DNA from: an uncultured Treponema sp.
GTDB lineage: Bacteria > Spirochaetota > Spirochaetia > Treponematales > Treponemataceae
Reading direction: 5' to 3'
NCBI GenBank assembly: GCA_947174385.1
Contig: CAMWIU010000003.1
Location: 1 to 48,550 of the forward strand
Length of the DNA stretch: 48,550 nucleotides
The notes beneath the pieces were generated by a model that saw only the letters and a program-made list of their open reading frames with translations, made no database searches and had not been told where the DNA came from. The translations under genes and the position numbers were made by a program. Of this stretch, positions 33,022 to 40,532 are shown in pieces. Within the stretch, counting starts at the first letter, position 1, and each line of letters opens with the position of its first letter.

Positions 33022-34485
33022 ATGAACACAAAACGAACAACCATTATAGCCTGCCTCTGCGCGGCAGGGCTGCTTTTATCGGCGCAAGTGTTCGCGCAGG
33101 ATTTCCCCGCGTATCTCAAGATGGACGGAACAAAGATAACAGGCTACGACAAAACCGCGCTCCCAGCAAATCTCGTAATCCCCGACGGCGTGACGAAAAT
33201 AGGCGACTGGGCGTTCAGGGGATGCAAATCGCTTGCAAACGTGACGATTCCCAACAGCGTGACTGAAATAGGCACGTCAGCGTTCGAGGGCTGCGATTCG
33301 CTTACAAGCGTATCAATTCCCACAAGCGTCAAGAAAATTGATGCCAGCGCGTTCGGTGTCCGTTCCAACATAAAGACAGTGCAGTACAAAGGAACGCTCG
33401 CCCAGTGGTGTCAAATAGACAATGACGGATTTCTTGTAGAAAATGCGAAGACCATCACGATGTCCGACATGGCAGATCTCAAAGCGATGACCGCGCTCAC
33501 AATCCCAAAGGGTGTGACGAAAATCGCCCATGCCGCATTCTCGAACTGCGAAAAACTTATGAAAGTGAAGATTCCCAATACCGTAACAGAAATAGGCAAT
33601 GGAGCGTTCTTTAACTGCGCCTCGCTTGTAAGTGTTACAATTCCCGCAAGCGTCAAGAACATCAGGGAAGGCGCGTTCGCTGGATGCGAAAGACTTGCTA
33701 GCGTTAAGATTTCCGACGGCGTGACGGAAATAGGAGAGCGAGCGTTTTGCGAATGCAAATCGCTCGCGAGCATATCGATCCCCGCAAGTGTGACTAAAAT
33801 TGACAGCAGAGCATTCGATGATTGCGACAACATCAAGACAGTACAATACAATGGAACGCTCGCTCAGTGGTGTCAAATGGACAACGACGGTGTCCTCGTC
33901 AAGAATGCGAAGACCATCATAATGTCCGACGTGGCAGACCTCAAGGCGATGACCGCGCTCGCAATTCCAAATGGCGTGACGCGCATCGGGAGCTATGCGT
34001 TCTTCGAATGCACGTCGCTTGCCACCGTATCAATTCCTGCAAGCGTCAAGAGCATTGAGGAAGGCGCGTTCGCTAGATGCGAAGAACTCGTGAGCGTTAC
34101 GATTCATGGAGGCGTGACGAAAATCAGTTATGGAACGTTCGCGGGATGCACGTCGCTTGCGAACATGGATATTCCCGCAAGTGTGACGGAAATCGGCGAC
34201 TGGGCGTTCAGAGGTTGCATCTCGCTTGAGAGCGTTTCGATTCCTACAAGCGTGACTAAAATCGGCAACAGAACATTCTATGACTGCACATCGCTTGCAA
34301 AAATGGAGATTCCCGCTAGCGTGACAGAAATAGGCGAAGATGCGTTCGCGTACTGCTCCCAACTCGAGGAAGTGAAGTATCTCGGCACAAAAGCGCAGTG
34401 GCGCAACGTCACCAAAGGCGACGAGTGGTATAAAATCTTTGCAAAAAAAGTCGTCTGCAAGGATGGCGAAGCGGATTTGGATTAG
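33022..34485 (+). CDS. Secreted BspA-type leucine-rich repeat protein
   Basis: A 487-aa exported protein: signal peptide (ACLCAAGLLLSAQVFAQ) followed by about 16 LRR_5 units of the form ...VTKIGDWAFRGCKSLANVTIPNSV. This family mediates adhesion in oral and gut treponemes and Bacteroidales. A non-LRR insert (IKTVQYKGTLAQWCQIDND...MSDMADLKAMTAL) occurs twice about 154 residues apart (33369 and 33831), so half the protein arose by internal duplication. A third shortened copy (VKYLGTKAQWRNV) closes the protein. Uses CTC, CCC and ATC codons more than its neighbours, possibly recent transfer. Confidence 0.92.
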   Translation: MNTKRTTIIACLCAAGLLLSAQVFAQDFPAYLKMDGTKITGYDKTALPANLVIPDGVTKIGDWAFRGCKSLANVTIPNSVTEIGTSAFEGCDSLTSVSIPTSVKKIDASAFGVRSNIKTVQYKGTLAQWCQIDNDGFLVENAKTITMSDMADLKAMTALTIPKGVTKIAHAAFSNCEKLMKVKIPNTVTEIGNGAFFNCASLVSVTIPASVKNIREGAFAGCERLASVKISDGVTEIGERAFCECKSLASISIPASVTKIDSRAFDDCDNIKTVQYNGTLAQWCQMDNDGVLVKNAKTIIMSDVADLKAMTALAIPNGVTRIGSYAFFECTSLATVSIPASVKSIEEGAFARCEELVSVTIHGGVTKISYGTFAGCTSLANMDIPASVTEIGDWAFRGCISLESVSIPTSVTKIGNRTFYDCTSLAKMEIPASVTEIGEDAFAYCSQLEEVKYLGTKAQWRNVTKGDEWYKIFAKKVVCKDGEADLD

Positions 34486-34577
34486 GTCTTGCAAGTCCTG
34501 TGCAAAACTAGAAAACATGTCTTTCCTTGCGATTTTACCGAATGCGGAATGGCTTCGCATTCACAATTCATTCTCTC

Positions 34578-34606
34578 TTGCAATTTTTTCAAAAATGTGC
34601 GATAAT
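34578..34606 (+). promoter_or_regulatory. tRNA-Leu promoter
   Basis: TTGCAA (34578-34583) and GATAAT (34601-34606), spacing 17; the tRNA begins 10 nt after the -10. Confidence 0.65.
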
Positions 34607-34615
34607 TATTTCCAA

Positions 34616-34701
34616 GCCGAAATGGTGGAATTGGTAGACACAAGGGACTTAAAATCCCTCGGCAGTCAAATGCCGTGCCGGTTCAATCCCGGTTTTCGGC
34701 A
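34616..34701 (+). tRNA. tRNA-Leu (anticodon TAA)
   Basis: 86 nt. The acceptor stem GCCGAAA pairs with TTTCGGC, discriminator A. The D-arm has TGGTGGAATTGGTAGACAC. The anticodon stem AGGGA/TCCCT encloses CTTAAAA, so the anticodon is TAA. A long variable arm (CGGCAGTCAAATGCCG) identifies a class II tRNA. The T-arm is CCGGTTCAATCCCGG. CCA is not encoded. Confidence 0.96.
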
Positions 34702-34728
34702 GGGGCTGTCCAAATGGGCAGCCCAAAT
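34702..34728 (+). terminator. Hairpin after tRNA-Leu
   Basis: A 9-bp stem GGGCTGTCC/GGGCAGCCC with loop AAAT directly after the discriminator base, followed by AAATTT. Terminator or 3'-processing signal; the T run is weak. Confidence 0.6.
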
Positions 34729-34734
34729 TTAAAG

Positions 34735-34866
34735 GCATCTCGAAAAACTTGCTTTTGGCAATTTTTTCGAATGTGCCGACGAGTTCTATCGTCGCTATAA
34801 TAGCGCGACGAAGAACATCGCATTTTCAAAGTTACCTCTAAAAACTGAAGTTTTTAGAGATTTCCT
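34735..34866. repeat. Four-hairpin intergenic module, variant copy b
   Basis: Hairpins in order: TCGAAAAA/TTTTTCGA inside GGCA/TGCC; GTCGC-TATAATA-GCGCGAC (compare GTCGC-TACAATA-GCGCGAC in copy a); and the 11-bp CTCTAAAAACT-GA-AGTTTTTAGAG just before the tatD start. H2 is missing or replaced. Confidence 0.5.
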
Positions 34867-34873
34867 TAATACA

Positions 34874-35797
34874 ATGTTTTCTGACACGCATTTTCATTTT
34901 AACATTTTGCGCGAAGACGAAAATTTTTCGCGGATTTCGATTCTCAAAAAAATGGCGCAGAATGGTTGCAAGTTCGCGTTTGATATCGGCGTAAAGGCCG
35001 ATGATTTTTTTCCGCGCATAAAATTGTTCGAGGAAGAACTTTCGAAAATCGAAAATCCATTGCGAAAAAAAATCGAAGAATTCATTTTCTTTTCGGCGGG
35101 AATTTGGCCTGACCCAGATTCGATAAAAAATCGCGCGGAAAAAATTTCGTTGCTTGAAAAAACAATTTCTGAAATAAAATCAAATTCCGAAAAATCAGAA
35201 TCTGCGAAAAATGCCGAAGGCGAATTTTCTCTCGGAAAAAAACTCGTTGCGCTTGGAGAATGCGGGCTAGACCATCATTGGAACGTCGCAGGACCTGACG
35301 CGCGGAGCGAAGCGGACTTCGACCAAGATTTGCTTTTCGGCGAGCGCGAACTTTTCGAAGCGCAAATTGCCTTGGCAAAAAAATTCTCGCTTCCCGTGAT
35401 CGTTCATTCGCGTGACGCGGCGGCGCAAACTTTGGAATGCGTCAAGCACTCAAATTTTCACAACGGCATAATTCACTGCTTTTCCTACGGCTTGGAAGAA
35501 GCACGCGCGTTTTTGGATTTGGGCTGGCACATAAGTTTTTCGGGAAGCGTGACGTACACAAAAAAATCCAAGTTCGAACAAATGCGCGAATTGATTCGAT
35601 TCGTTCCCGAAGAAAGGCTTCTCGTGGAAACCGACGCGCCATATCTCGCGCCCATGCCGATGCGCGGCAAAGCCAACAACCCGACTTTCATCGAACACAC
35701 CTATAAATACATCGCCGACATTCGCGGAATCGAAGTGGAGCGACTTTGCGAATTGGTGGAGAAAAATATTTTTCGATTGAAGGGAATAGAAAAATAG
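34874..35797 (+). CDS. TatD family metal-dependent hydrolase
   Basis: A 307-aa TIM-barrel metallohydrolase, the TatD DNase family (3'-5' exonuclease, cytoplasmic). Metal-site motifs: FSDTHFHF (HxH), GECGLDHHW (Glu), PVIVHSRDA (His), NGIIHCFSYG (His) and LLVETDAPYLAP (Asp). It carries an extra Glu/Ser-rich insert (about residues 60-120) that lengthens it beyond the usual 260 aa. No Shine-Dalgarno is visible before the ATG; an A/T-rich hairpin lies immediately upstream. Confidence 0.92.
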   Translation: MFSDTHFHFNILREDENFSRISILKKMAQNGCKFAFDIGVKADDFFPRIKLFEEELSKIENPLRKKIEEFIFFSAGIWPDPDSIKNRAEKISLLEKTISEIKSNSEKSESAKNAEGEFSLGKKLVALGECGLDHHWNVAGPDARSEADFDQDLLFGERELFEAQIALAKKFSLPVIVHSRDAAAQTLECVKHSNFHNGIIHCFSYGLEEARAFLDLGWHISFSGSVTYTKKSKFEQMRELIRFVPEERLLVETDAPYLAPMPMRGKANNPTFIEHTYKYIADIRGIEVERLCELVEKNIFRLKGIEK

Positions 35798-35805
35798 GCA
35801 ACGTT

Positions 35806-35925
35806 TTAAATTGTCGCTGAATTGGACGCTAGAATTATAATTTCGAGTTTTTTCAAGACTCGCTTATTGTATTATCCGCTCGCTCGGATGAAATTAACTT
35901 TCTCGAAAACTGATGTTTCCTGTGT
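35806..35925. repeat. Four-hairpin intergenic module, degenerate copy c
   Basis: An H1-like AATTGTCGC...CGCTAGAATT, then the conserved AATTTCGAGTTTT-TTC-AAGACTCGCTTATTG (H2), then ATCCG-CTCG-CTCGGAT (H3). The fourth hairpin is broken (CTCGAAAACTGATG). Same order as copies a and d. Confidence 0.55.
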
Positions 35926-36062
35926 ACTTAATTTTTAACGAACGTTTAAAAAATCCATACCCAATTTTCATGTCGATTTTATACAATTTTAATTTAAACT
36001 TTTTATAAAATTTCCGCAACTTTCTTTTCGCCATTGTGTCAAATATTGCAGAGAGGAAAAAT

Positions 36063-36722
36063 ATGAAAAACAATATAATCAAAACTTTGAATTCGATTCC
36101 CGCGATGCTTGCGAACAATTTCAAAAAATTCGCTGGTCGCCCCGCAATGGTTTTTGACGACGGCAGGTCGATTTCCTACAACGACATGCGCTGGGACATT
36201 TTCAAGACGGCGGACGCGCTTCGCTCTTTCGGCGGAAACACGCCAAAGTCCGTGGCGATTTTCATCGACGATTCTCCGCAGGCGGTGGAAACCGTTTACA
36301 GCGTTCTTTCGATTGGCGCGAAAGCGGTTCTTTTGCGCTACACGATGAGCGCGGATGAAATCAAGACTGCACTCGAAGAGCAGCAATGCGAAGTGATTTT
36401 CATCAGGGCGGAAAGCATTTCGCTTTTGCCTGAAAATTGCGAAGCAAACATTTTGGAAATCGCTGACAACCGCGTCCTCAAAAATGTGGACAAAGCGGCG
36501 CACGAAAAGCGAATCCAAAAAGCCGTGGCGCAATCCAAAAACGAAGAGCGCGTGATCGCCGTAACTTATTCGCACGGAATGCAAAGCACGGTTTTGACGC
36601 GCAAGGATTTTGAAAAATTCACCGAAAAGAAAAGCAAGGGCGAAAAGCCGCTCGACGCGCTCGTCGAATATTTGCGCCGCCTTGTGAATGCGTTCGTAAC
36701 TGGACGCGCGGTAAACGTTTAA
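36063..36722 (+). CDS. Short AMP-binding (acyl-CoA synthetase-like) N-terminal fragment protein
   Basis: A 219-aa protein matching only the N-terminal third of AMP-binding enzymes: NNFKKFAGRPAMVFDDGRSISYNDMRWDIFKTADALRSFGG...VAIFIDDSPQAVETVYSVLSIGAKAVLL is the usual pre-core. Where the phosphate-binding loop TSGTTGxPKGV should be it reads TYSHGMQSTVLTRKDF, without the Gly/Lys pattern, and the protein ends 45 residues later. No adenylation can be expected. A clear AGGAAAAAT ribosome site precedes the ATG at 36063, and the frame has no breaks, so it may be an expressed stand-alone protein rather than debris. Confidence 0.68.
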   Translation: MKNNIIKTLNSIPAMLANNFKKFAGRPAMVFDDGRSISYNDMRWDIFKTADALRSFGGNTPKSVAIFIDDSPQAVETVYSVLSIGAKAVLLRYTMSADEIKTALEEQQCEVIFIRAESISLLPENCEANILEIADNRVLKNVDKAAHEKRIQKAVAQSKNEERVIAVTYSHGMQSTVLTRKDFEKFTEKKSKGEKPLDALVEYLRRLVNAFVTGRAVNV

Positions 36723-36863
36723 AGTTTGCGTCAAAATCCTGTCGCAAACTTTAATTTCGAGTTTTCTATGAAAACTCGCGTATATGCTGCCGTTTTTCAT
36801 TTCATTGCAAAACGGCGTTTTTAACAGTAAAGAAAATTGAAATTTTCTTTACTGTTAAAAAAT
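36719..36863. repeat. Four-hairpin intergenic module, copy d
   Basis: H1 TTAAAGTTTGCG/CGCAAACTTTAA (12 bp); H2 CGAGTTTTC-TAT-GAAAACTCG (9 bp); H3 GCCGTTTT/AAAACGGC (8 bp); H4 AACAGTAAAGAAAAT.../...ATTTTCTTTACTGTT (about 15 bp, TTGAA centre). All perfect. Compared with copy a, stems H1, H3 and H4 differ in sequence on both arms. Lies between two convergent genes. Confidence 0.72.
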
Positions 36864-36876
36864 AATGAACGCTTCG

Positions 36877-39453
36877 CTATAAAGTTTGCAACGCGGCCTC
36901 GGCTTTTCGCAACAGGCCTTTTCCGACACGCTTTTTTTCGGCTTGCACAGAATGCTTGCTTTCATTTTCCGAAGCGGGCATTTTTGTTTGCGGAATCGCT
37001 TCTTCGGAATTTTCTTGAATCGAATTTTGTCCTGCACCAGAATCATCAAGATTGTCTTGCACGAAAATTTTAAACGGCATTTCTAATTCAAGCGAATTGT
37101 CTTGCGCAACATTTTGAAACGGACTAACAGGCGAAGAAATATCCGCGATTTCGGCGAACGATTTTATTTCCTCGGAAAGCGAATCAAATTCGGAGGCGTC
37201 CGCAGCATAGATTACATTTCTGCAAAGCGCGAATTTTACAAAGCCATACAAAAATTCCTCATTATCCAAACTCAACGCGCCAAAGAAATAAATGCGTTTC
37301 AAATTAAGTTTGCGCGCCAAGTCGATGCAAAAATTTTTCAAACTTTGCGAAATTTTATTTTCCGATGTAACCGATTGCGTTACAACAATCAGCGTCGTAA
37401 TGTCTTCCATTTCGTTCGGAGGAGTTTGGCACAAATCCTCTTCCGCGCGTTCGGGATAAAGCGTTTTTTCTTCCACAACTTCATACGCGCTCGAAACGCC
37501 AATCATTCCATTTATAAAACGCGGCTCAGGCGGAGGCAGATTTTCCGGCTCTTCTTCGGACTCGGAATTTTTTGAAGGGAAAAAGCCTTCGGGCACTTCA
37601 CAACTGCGCTCGTCTTCTTCCTGTATTCCGCGCATCATCGCTTCGTCCAATTCTTCCACCGTAATGGTCACGCCCTCAATTCCCTCTTCTTCAGAAGTTT
37701 CAGCCGAAACGATATTTTGCCCCAAAATGTCGGCGAGCATATCGTCCGCGGAATCAGAAGAATCTTCCTGCTCGGAATTTTCTTCCTCCAAAGTTTGATT
37801 CGCTTCCAATTCTTCGCTTTGAACTTGAGGTTCTTCCGTGGAAAGATTTTCGAAAACAGCATCTTCAATTTGTGCTGGCTCGCCTTCTTCAATCGCGCTT
37901 TCTTCGATTTCCAGTTCGGGCACGGTTTCCACAACCGGCTCTTCAATCTCAAGCCCAAGCGGGTCTTCAATTTCGTGCGTCTCGTTCTCTTCGACTTGCG
38001 GCGCAGCGGAAATTTCGGTCTGTTCTTCTGCAGGAATTTCTGCTTCAAACTTTTCTTCAATCGCGCTTTCTTCTACAGAAATATTTTCGGAAGGAATTTC
38101 TTCGCGCGATTTTTCCAAAACATCGGCAAACAAATCATCAATTTTCGGCTCGGAAGGCTCGGGCGTTTCAGGCTCGACAATCTCAAATTGCGTCGCTTCC
38201 TTTTTTGCCACCCTTCCTTTTTTCACGCTTTTTATTTCGGACTTCGCTTCCGCCTTGTCCGCTTTTTTTTCGGACGGCGCGTCAACCTCAGAAACTTTTT
38301 CAACTTCGGCGGTTTTAGCGGATTTTTTCACACGTGCTGGCGACTTTTTGCCAACTTTTTTTTCGTCGCCTGAATTTTTTTCGTCAGAAGAATTCGCGCT
38401 TTCATTTTCTGTCTGCTTTTTACTTTTCGCTTTCGGCTTTTTCGCCACCGCAGATTTTTCCGCCGCCTTTTTTGTTTTCGCAGTTTTTTCTATTTTTTCT
38501 TCGGCTTTCTCTTCGGAATTTTTTTCTACTTTTTTTTCGGCGGAAACTTCACTTTTTTTTGCGCGAGTTTTTCTCGGCTTTTTTTGTTTTGATTCAGATT
38601 TTGCCTCAGGTTGTATTTGAGTTTCATCAATGAACTGCGCGTCAACAATTTCGGTTTTCAGCGCGACAAAAAGCGGATGATCCGTCAAAGCGCAGTCGAT
38701 GAAAACTTTTTCAATGGAATCGCAACCTTGAAATGCCTCGCTGTGGCTGTGCGTTATGTTTTTCGGAATGCGGATTTGCTTTGCGTTCACGGGAACTTTT
38801 ATAAGCGAAAAAGTTCCGTCCTCGTGTTTTTCAAAAAGCGCGCCCGAATCTTCGTCAGTGAAAAAAACAGGATTTTCCGCGCTGAAGCGAATGTGCGCCA
38901 AACTCACGCAGCTTCTAAAAGCGTCGTCTTCAATGACTTTTATTGAAGAAGGAAGAACGAGCGTGGAAAGATTTTGGCAGTATGCCGCCGCGCCACTTTT
39001 TATAACCGCGACACCTTCGGGAATCACGAGCGATTTGAGCGAAACGCATTCGCTGAAAACGTTTCGCGGCAATTCCAAAATTCCGCTTCGGAATGGAGCT
39101 TCTTCAAGCGAATAGCAACATTCAAACATATTTTCCGAAAGTTCGAGGATTTCATCGCCGAGTTCAACTTTTTGCAGGGAAAAGCATCCGCGGAAAATCG
39201 AAGGTTCAACGGATTCAATTTTTTTCGGAAAGCGAACATATTCAAGCGCGTCGCACCCCGAGAACGCCTCGTATCCGATTTGCGTAACAGTGTCGGGCAG
39301 AAAAATTTTTTTTGCCGGACAGTCCGCCAAGGCGCGTCTTTCGATTTTCGTAACGCCGAATGGAACGCGGAGTTCGGCAGGGCAATTAAGCTCGTCAACG
39401 CCTGAAAGAATTTTGCCACCGTTTGTCAGAAAAAAAATTTCAGAATCCTGCAT
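36877..39453 (-). CDS. Cytoplasmic LRR_5 protein with long Lys/Glu-rich linker
   Basis: An 858-aa protein with no signal peptide. Residues about 1-265 are LRR_5 (BspA-type) repeats (FGVTKIERRALADC, VTQIGYEAFSGCDAL, FRGCFSLQKV). About 280-420 is Lys/Ala/Glu-rich (KKPRKTRAKKSE...), and 420-660 is very acidic with repeated IEEP/EESAIEE motifs. A compact domain (about 690-800: MEDITTLIVVTQSV...LNLKRIYFFGALSLDNEEFLYGFVKFALCRNVIYAADASEFDSL) follows. Unrecognised function. BspA-type repeats without export are unusual. No Shine-Dalgarno; a promoter ends 6 nt before the ATG. Its first 14 nt overlap the end of the small gene upstream. Confidence 0.78.
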   Translation of the reverse strand: MQDSEIFFLTNGGKILSGVDELNCPAELRVPFGVTKIERRALADCPAKKIFLPDTVTQIGYEAFSGCDALEYVRFPKKIESVEPSIFRGCFSLQKVELGDEILELSENMFECCYSLEEAPFRSGILELPRNVFSECVSLKSLVIPEGVAVIKSGAAAYCQNLSTLVLPSSIKVIEDDAFRSCVSLAHIRFSAENPVFFTDEDSGALFEKHEDGTFSLIKVPVNAKQIRIPKNITHSHSEAFQGCDSIEKVFIDCALTDHPLFVALKTEIVDAQFIDETQIQPEAKSESKQKKPRKTRAKKSEVSAEKKVEKNSEEKAEEKIEKTAKTKKAAEKSAVAKKPKAKSKKQTENESANSSDEKNSGDEKKVGKKSPARVKKSAKTAEVEKVSEVDAPSEKKADKAEAKSEIKSVKKGRVAKKEATQFEIVEPETPEPSEPKIDDLFADVLEKSREEIPSENISVEESAIEEKFEAEIPAEEQTEISAAPQVEENETHEIEDPLGLEIEEPVVETVPELEIEESAIEEGEPAQIEDAVFENLSTEEPQVQSEELEANQTLEEENSEQEDSSDSADDMLADILGQNIVSAETSEEEGIEGVTITVEELDEAMMRGIQEEDERSCEVPEGFFPSKNSESEEEPENLPPPEPRFINGMIGVSSAYEVVEEKTLYPERAEEDLCQTPPNEMEDITTLIVVTQSVTSENKISQSLKNFCIDLARKLNLKRIYFFGALSLDNEEFLYGFVKFALCRNVIYAADASEFDSLSEEIKSFAEIADISSPVSPFQNVAQDNSLELEMPFKIFVQDNLDDSGAGQNSIQENSEEAIPQTKMPASENESKHSVQAEKKRVGKGLLRKAEAALQTL

Positions 39454-39652
39454 TCGTATATTGTACTACATTTTTAATTTTCCCGCAAGAGTTCGCGGAA
39501 ATATAATCACGATTGAAAGTCGCGATTCGCACCGTTCCGTTCGGAGTCACGGTGGAAAGCCGCCATCCTTCTCCCAAAATCATTTTGATTTTCGAATCGG
39601 CCTCGATGTCGCCAATTTTGTAAATGAAAGTTCGCAATGTGTTTTTAGCCAT
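39440..39652 (-). CDS. Small conserved-looking protein of unknown function
   Basis: 70 aa (MAKNTLRTFIYKIGDIEADSKIKMILGEGWRLSTVTPNGTVRIATFNRDYIS...). The start at 39652 has GGGGAAG 7 nt upstream; the frame runs further up without a signal. Predicted beta-rich and soluble. Overlaps the start of the LRR gene by 14 nt, so the two may be coupled, although that gene also has its own promoter inside this one. Confidence 0.6.
   Translation of the reverse strand: MAKNTLRTFIYKIGDIEADSKIKMILGEGWRLSTVTPNGTVRIATFNRDYISANSCGKIKNVVQYTNAGF
39460..39488 (-). promoter_or_regulatory. Promoter of the cytoplasmic LRR gene, leaderless
   Basis: TTGCGG (39483-39488) and TACAAT (39460-39465), spacing 17, minus strand; 6 nt to the ATG at 39453. 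Lies inside the preceding small gene. Confidence 0.5.
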
Positions 39653-39848
39653 TTTCTTCCCCTTTAAATCGTTTTGAACGCAATCCTCCAAAATTGAGGA
39701 ATTCAATTCGTTCACGCCAAAAATTTTCCGCCACGCAGATTTCGAATATCCAAATTTTGGACAAAATTCGCGAAAACTTTTGGCAGAATTTTTCCGCAAA
39801 AAAACGCTTTTTCTCAAAGCCTATATAAAAATTGTCGGCAATTTTGAG

Positions 39849-39877
39849 TTGATTTTTAGCGGAAAATGCGTTATAAT
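39849..39877 (+). promoter_or_regulatory. Promoter of the DtxR/MntR-type regulator
   Basis: TTGATT (39849-39854) and TATAAT (39872-39877), spacing 17. Confidence 0.65.
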
Positions 39878-39883
39878 TTGATA

Positions 39884-40007
39884 AGGCATTTAAAAATTCG
39901 CGCCGAAATTATGCGCATTTTTTCAACTTGAATTTTGCCGCTCGGCAAAGCGCATTCAAGCCATGCCTGCAAGCCTAAAACTTGCCATAAGTTTCAACGA
40001 GGTTTTT
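39884..40007 (+). promoter_or_regulatory. Structured 5' leader of the metalloregulator gene
   Basis: About 124 nt between the predicted transcript start and the ATG. It contains a composite hairpin: CTTGAAT...ATTCAAG (7 bp) enclosing TTTGCCG/CGGCAAA (7 bp) around 39928-39961. It matches no riboswitch I recognise; in particular the yybP-ykoY manganese motif is not seen. The plus-strand rest of the 39653-40007 gap holds only the promoter. Confidence 0.45.
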
Positions 40008-40382
40008 ATGTACAAATCCGGCGAAGATTATCTTGAAACGATTTTGATTTTGAAAGAACAAAACGGAGTTGTGCTTTCCGTTGATGTCGCCAATTATATG
40101 GGATTTTCAAAGCCGAGCGTGAGCCGCGCAATGTCGATTTTGGAACGCGACGGATACATAAAATTCGGATTGCACAATCAAATCGAACTCACCGAAAAAG
40201 GTCTTGACAAGGCGAGCGGCATTTACAGCCGTCACAAGCTTTTGACCGAATTTCTCATGGAAATCACAGGCATTCCGCGCGAGCAAGCCGAAGAGAACGC
40301 ATGCCGTGTTGAGCATGACATCGATGCTGACGTGGTGGAAGGCATAAAAAAATTTATGGAAAATCGCACGGCGAAAAAATAA
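40008..40382 (+). CDS. DtxR/MntR-family metal-dependent repressor
   Basis: A 124-aa iron- or manganese-dependent repressor without the C-terminal SH3 domain, so MntR/TroR-sized. Winged helix at about 20-65 (LSVDVANYMGFSKPSVSRAMSILERDGYI), dimer helices after. Metal ligands by alignment with known family members: Asp in GEDYLETI (MntR-like), Glu two turns on, His in SRHKLLTEFL, and C-RV-E-H in NACRVEHDID, where the Cys is DtxR-like and MntR has Glu. It is thus a mixed site. GAGG precedes the ATG at 40008 by 5 nt. Likely target: the feo promoter or its own. Confidence 0.88.
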   Translation: MYKSGEDYLETILILKEQNGVVLSVDVANYMGFSKPSVSRAMSILERDGYIKFGLHNQIELTEKGLDKASGIYSRHKLLTEFLMEITGIPREQAEENACRVEHDIDADVVEGIKKFMENRTAKK

Positions 40383-40532
40383 TTTTTTCAATTGTGGCGT
40401 GTACCATTCTAACGTGGATTTTTCAATTGCGCTGCGCGTGACGCGCATGCCTTTTCGCGCCGCCAATTAAATTTCCTCCTGTAACCTTTCTCCGTAAAAA
40501 AATGTTTAACAAATAAAACTATGGAGAAAACC

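Noticed and set aside
38200-38640. Plus-strand open frames across the low-complexity part of the cytoplasmic LRR gene
   Set aside because: Ser/Phe-rich mirror images of the Lys/Glu-rich coding strand.
39884-40007. yybP-ykoY manganese riboswitch before the metalloregulator
   Set aside because: The conserved loops of that riboswitch are not present; only a plain composite hairpin can be seen.
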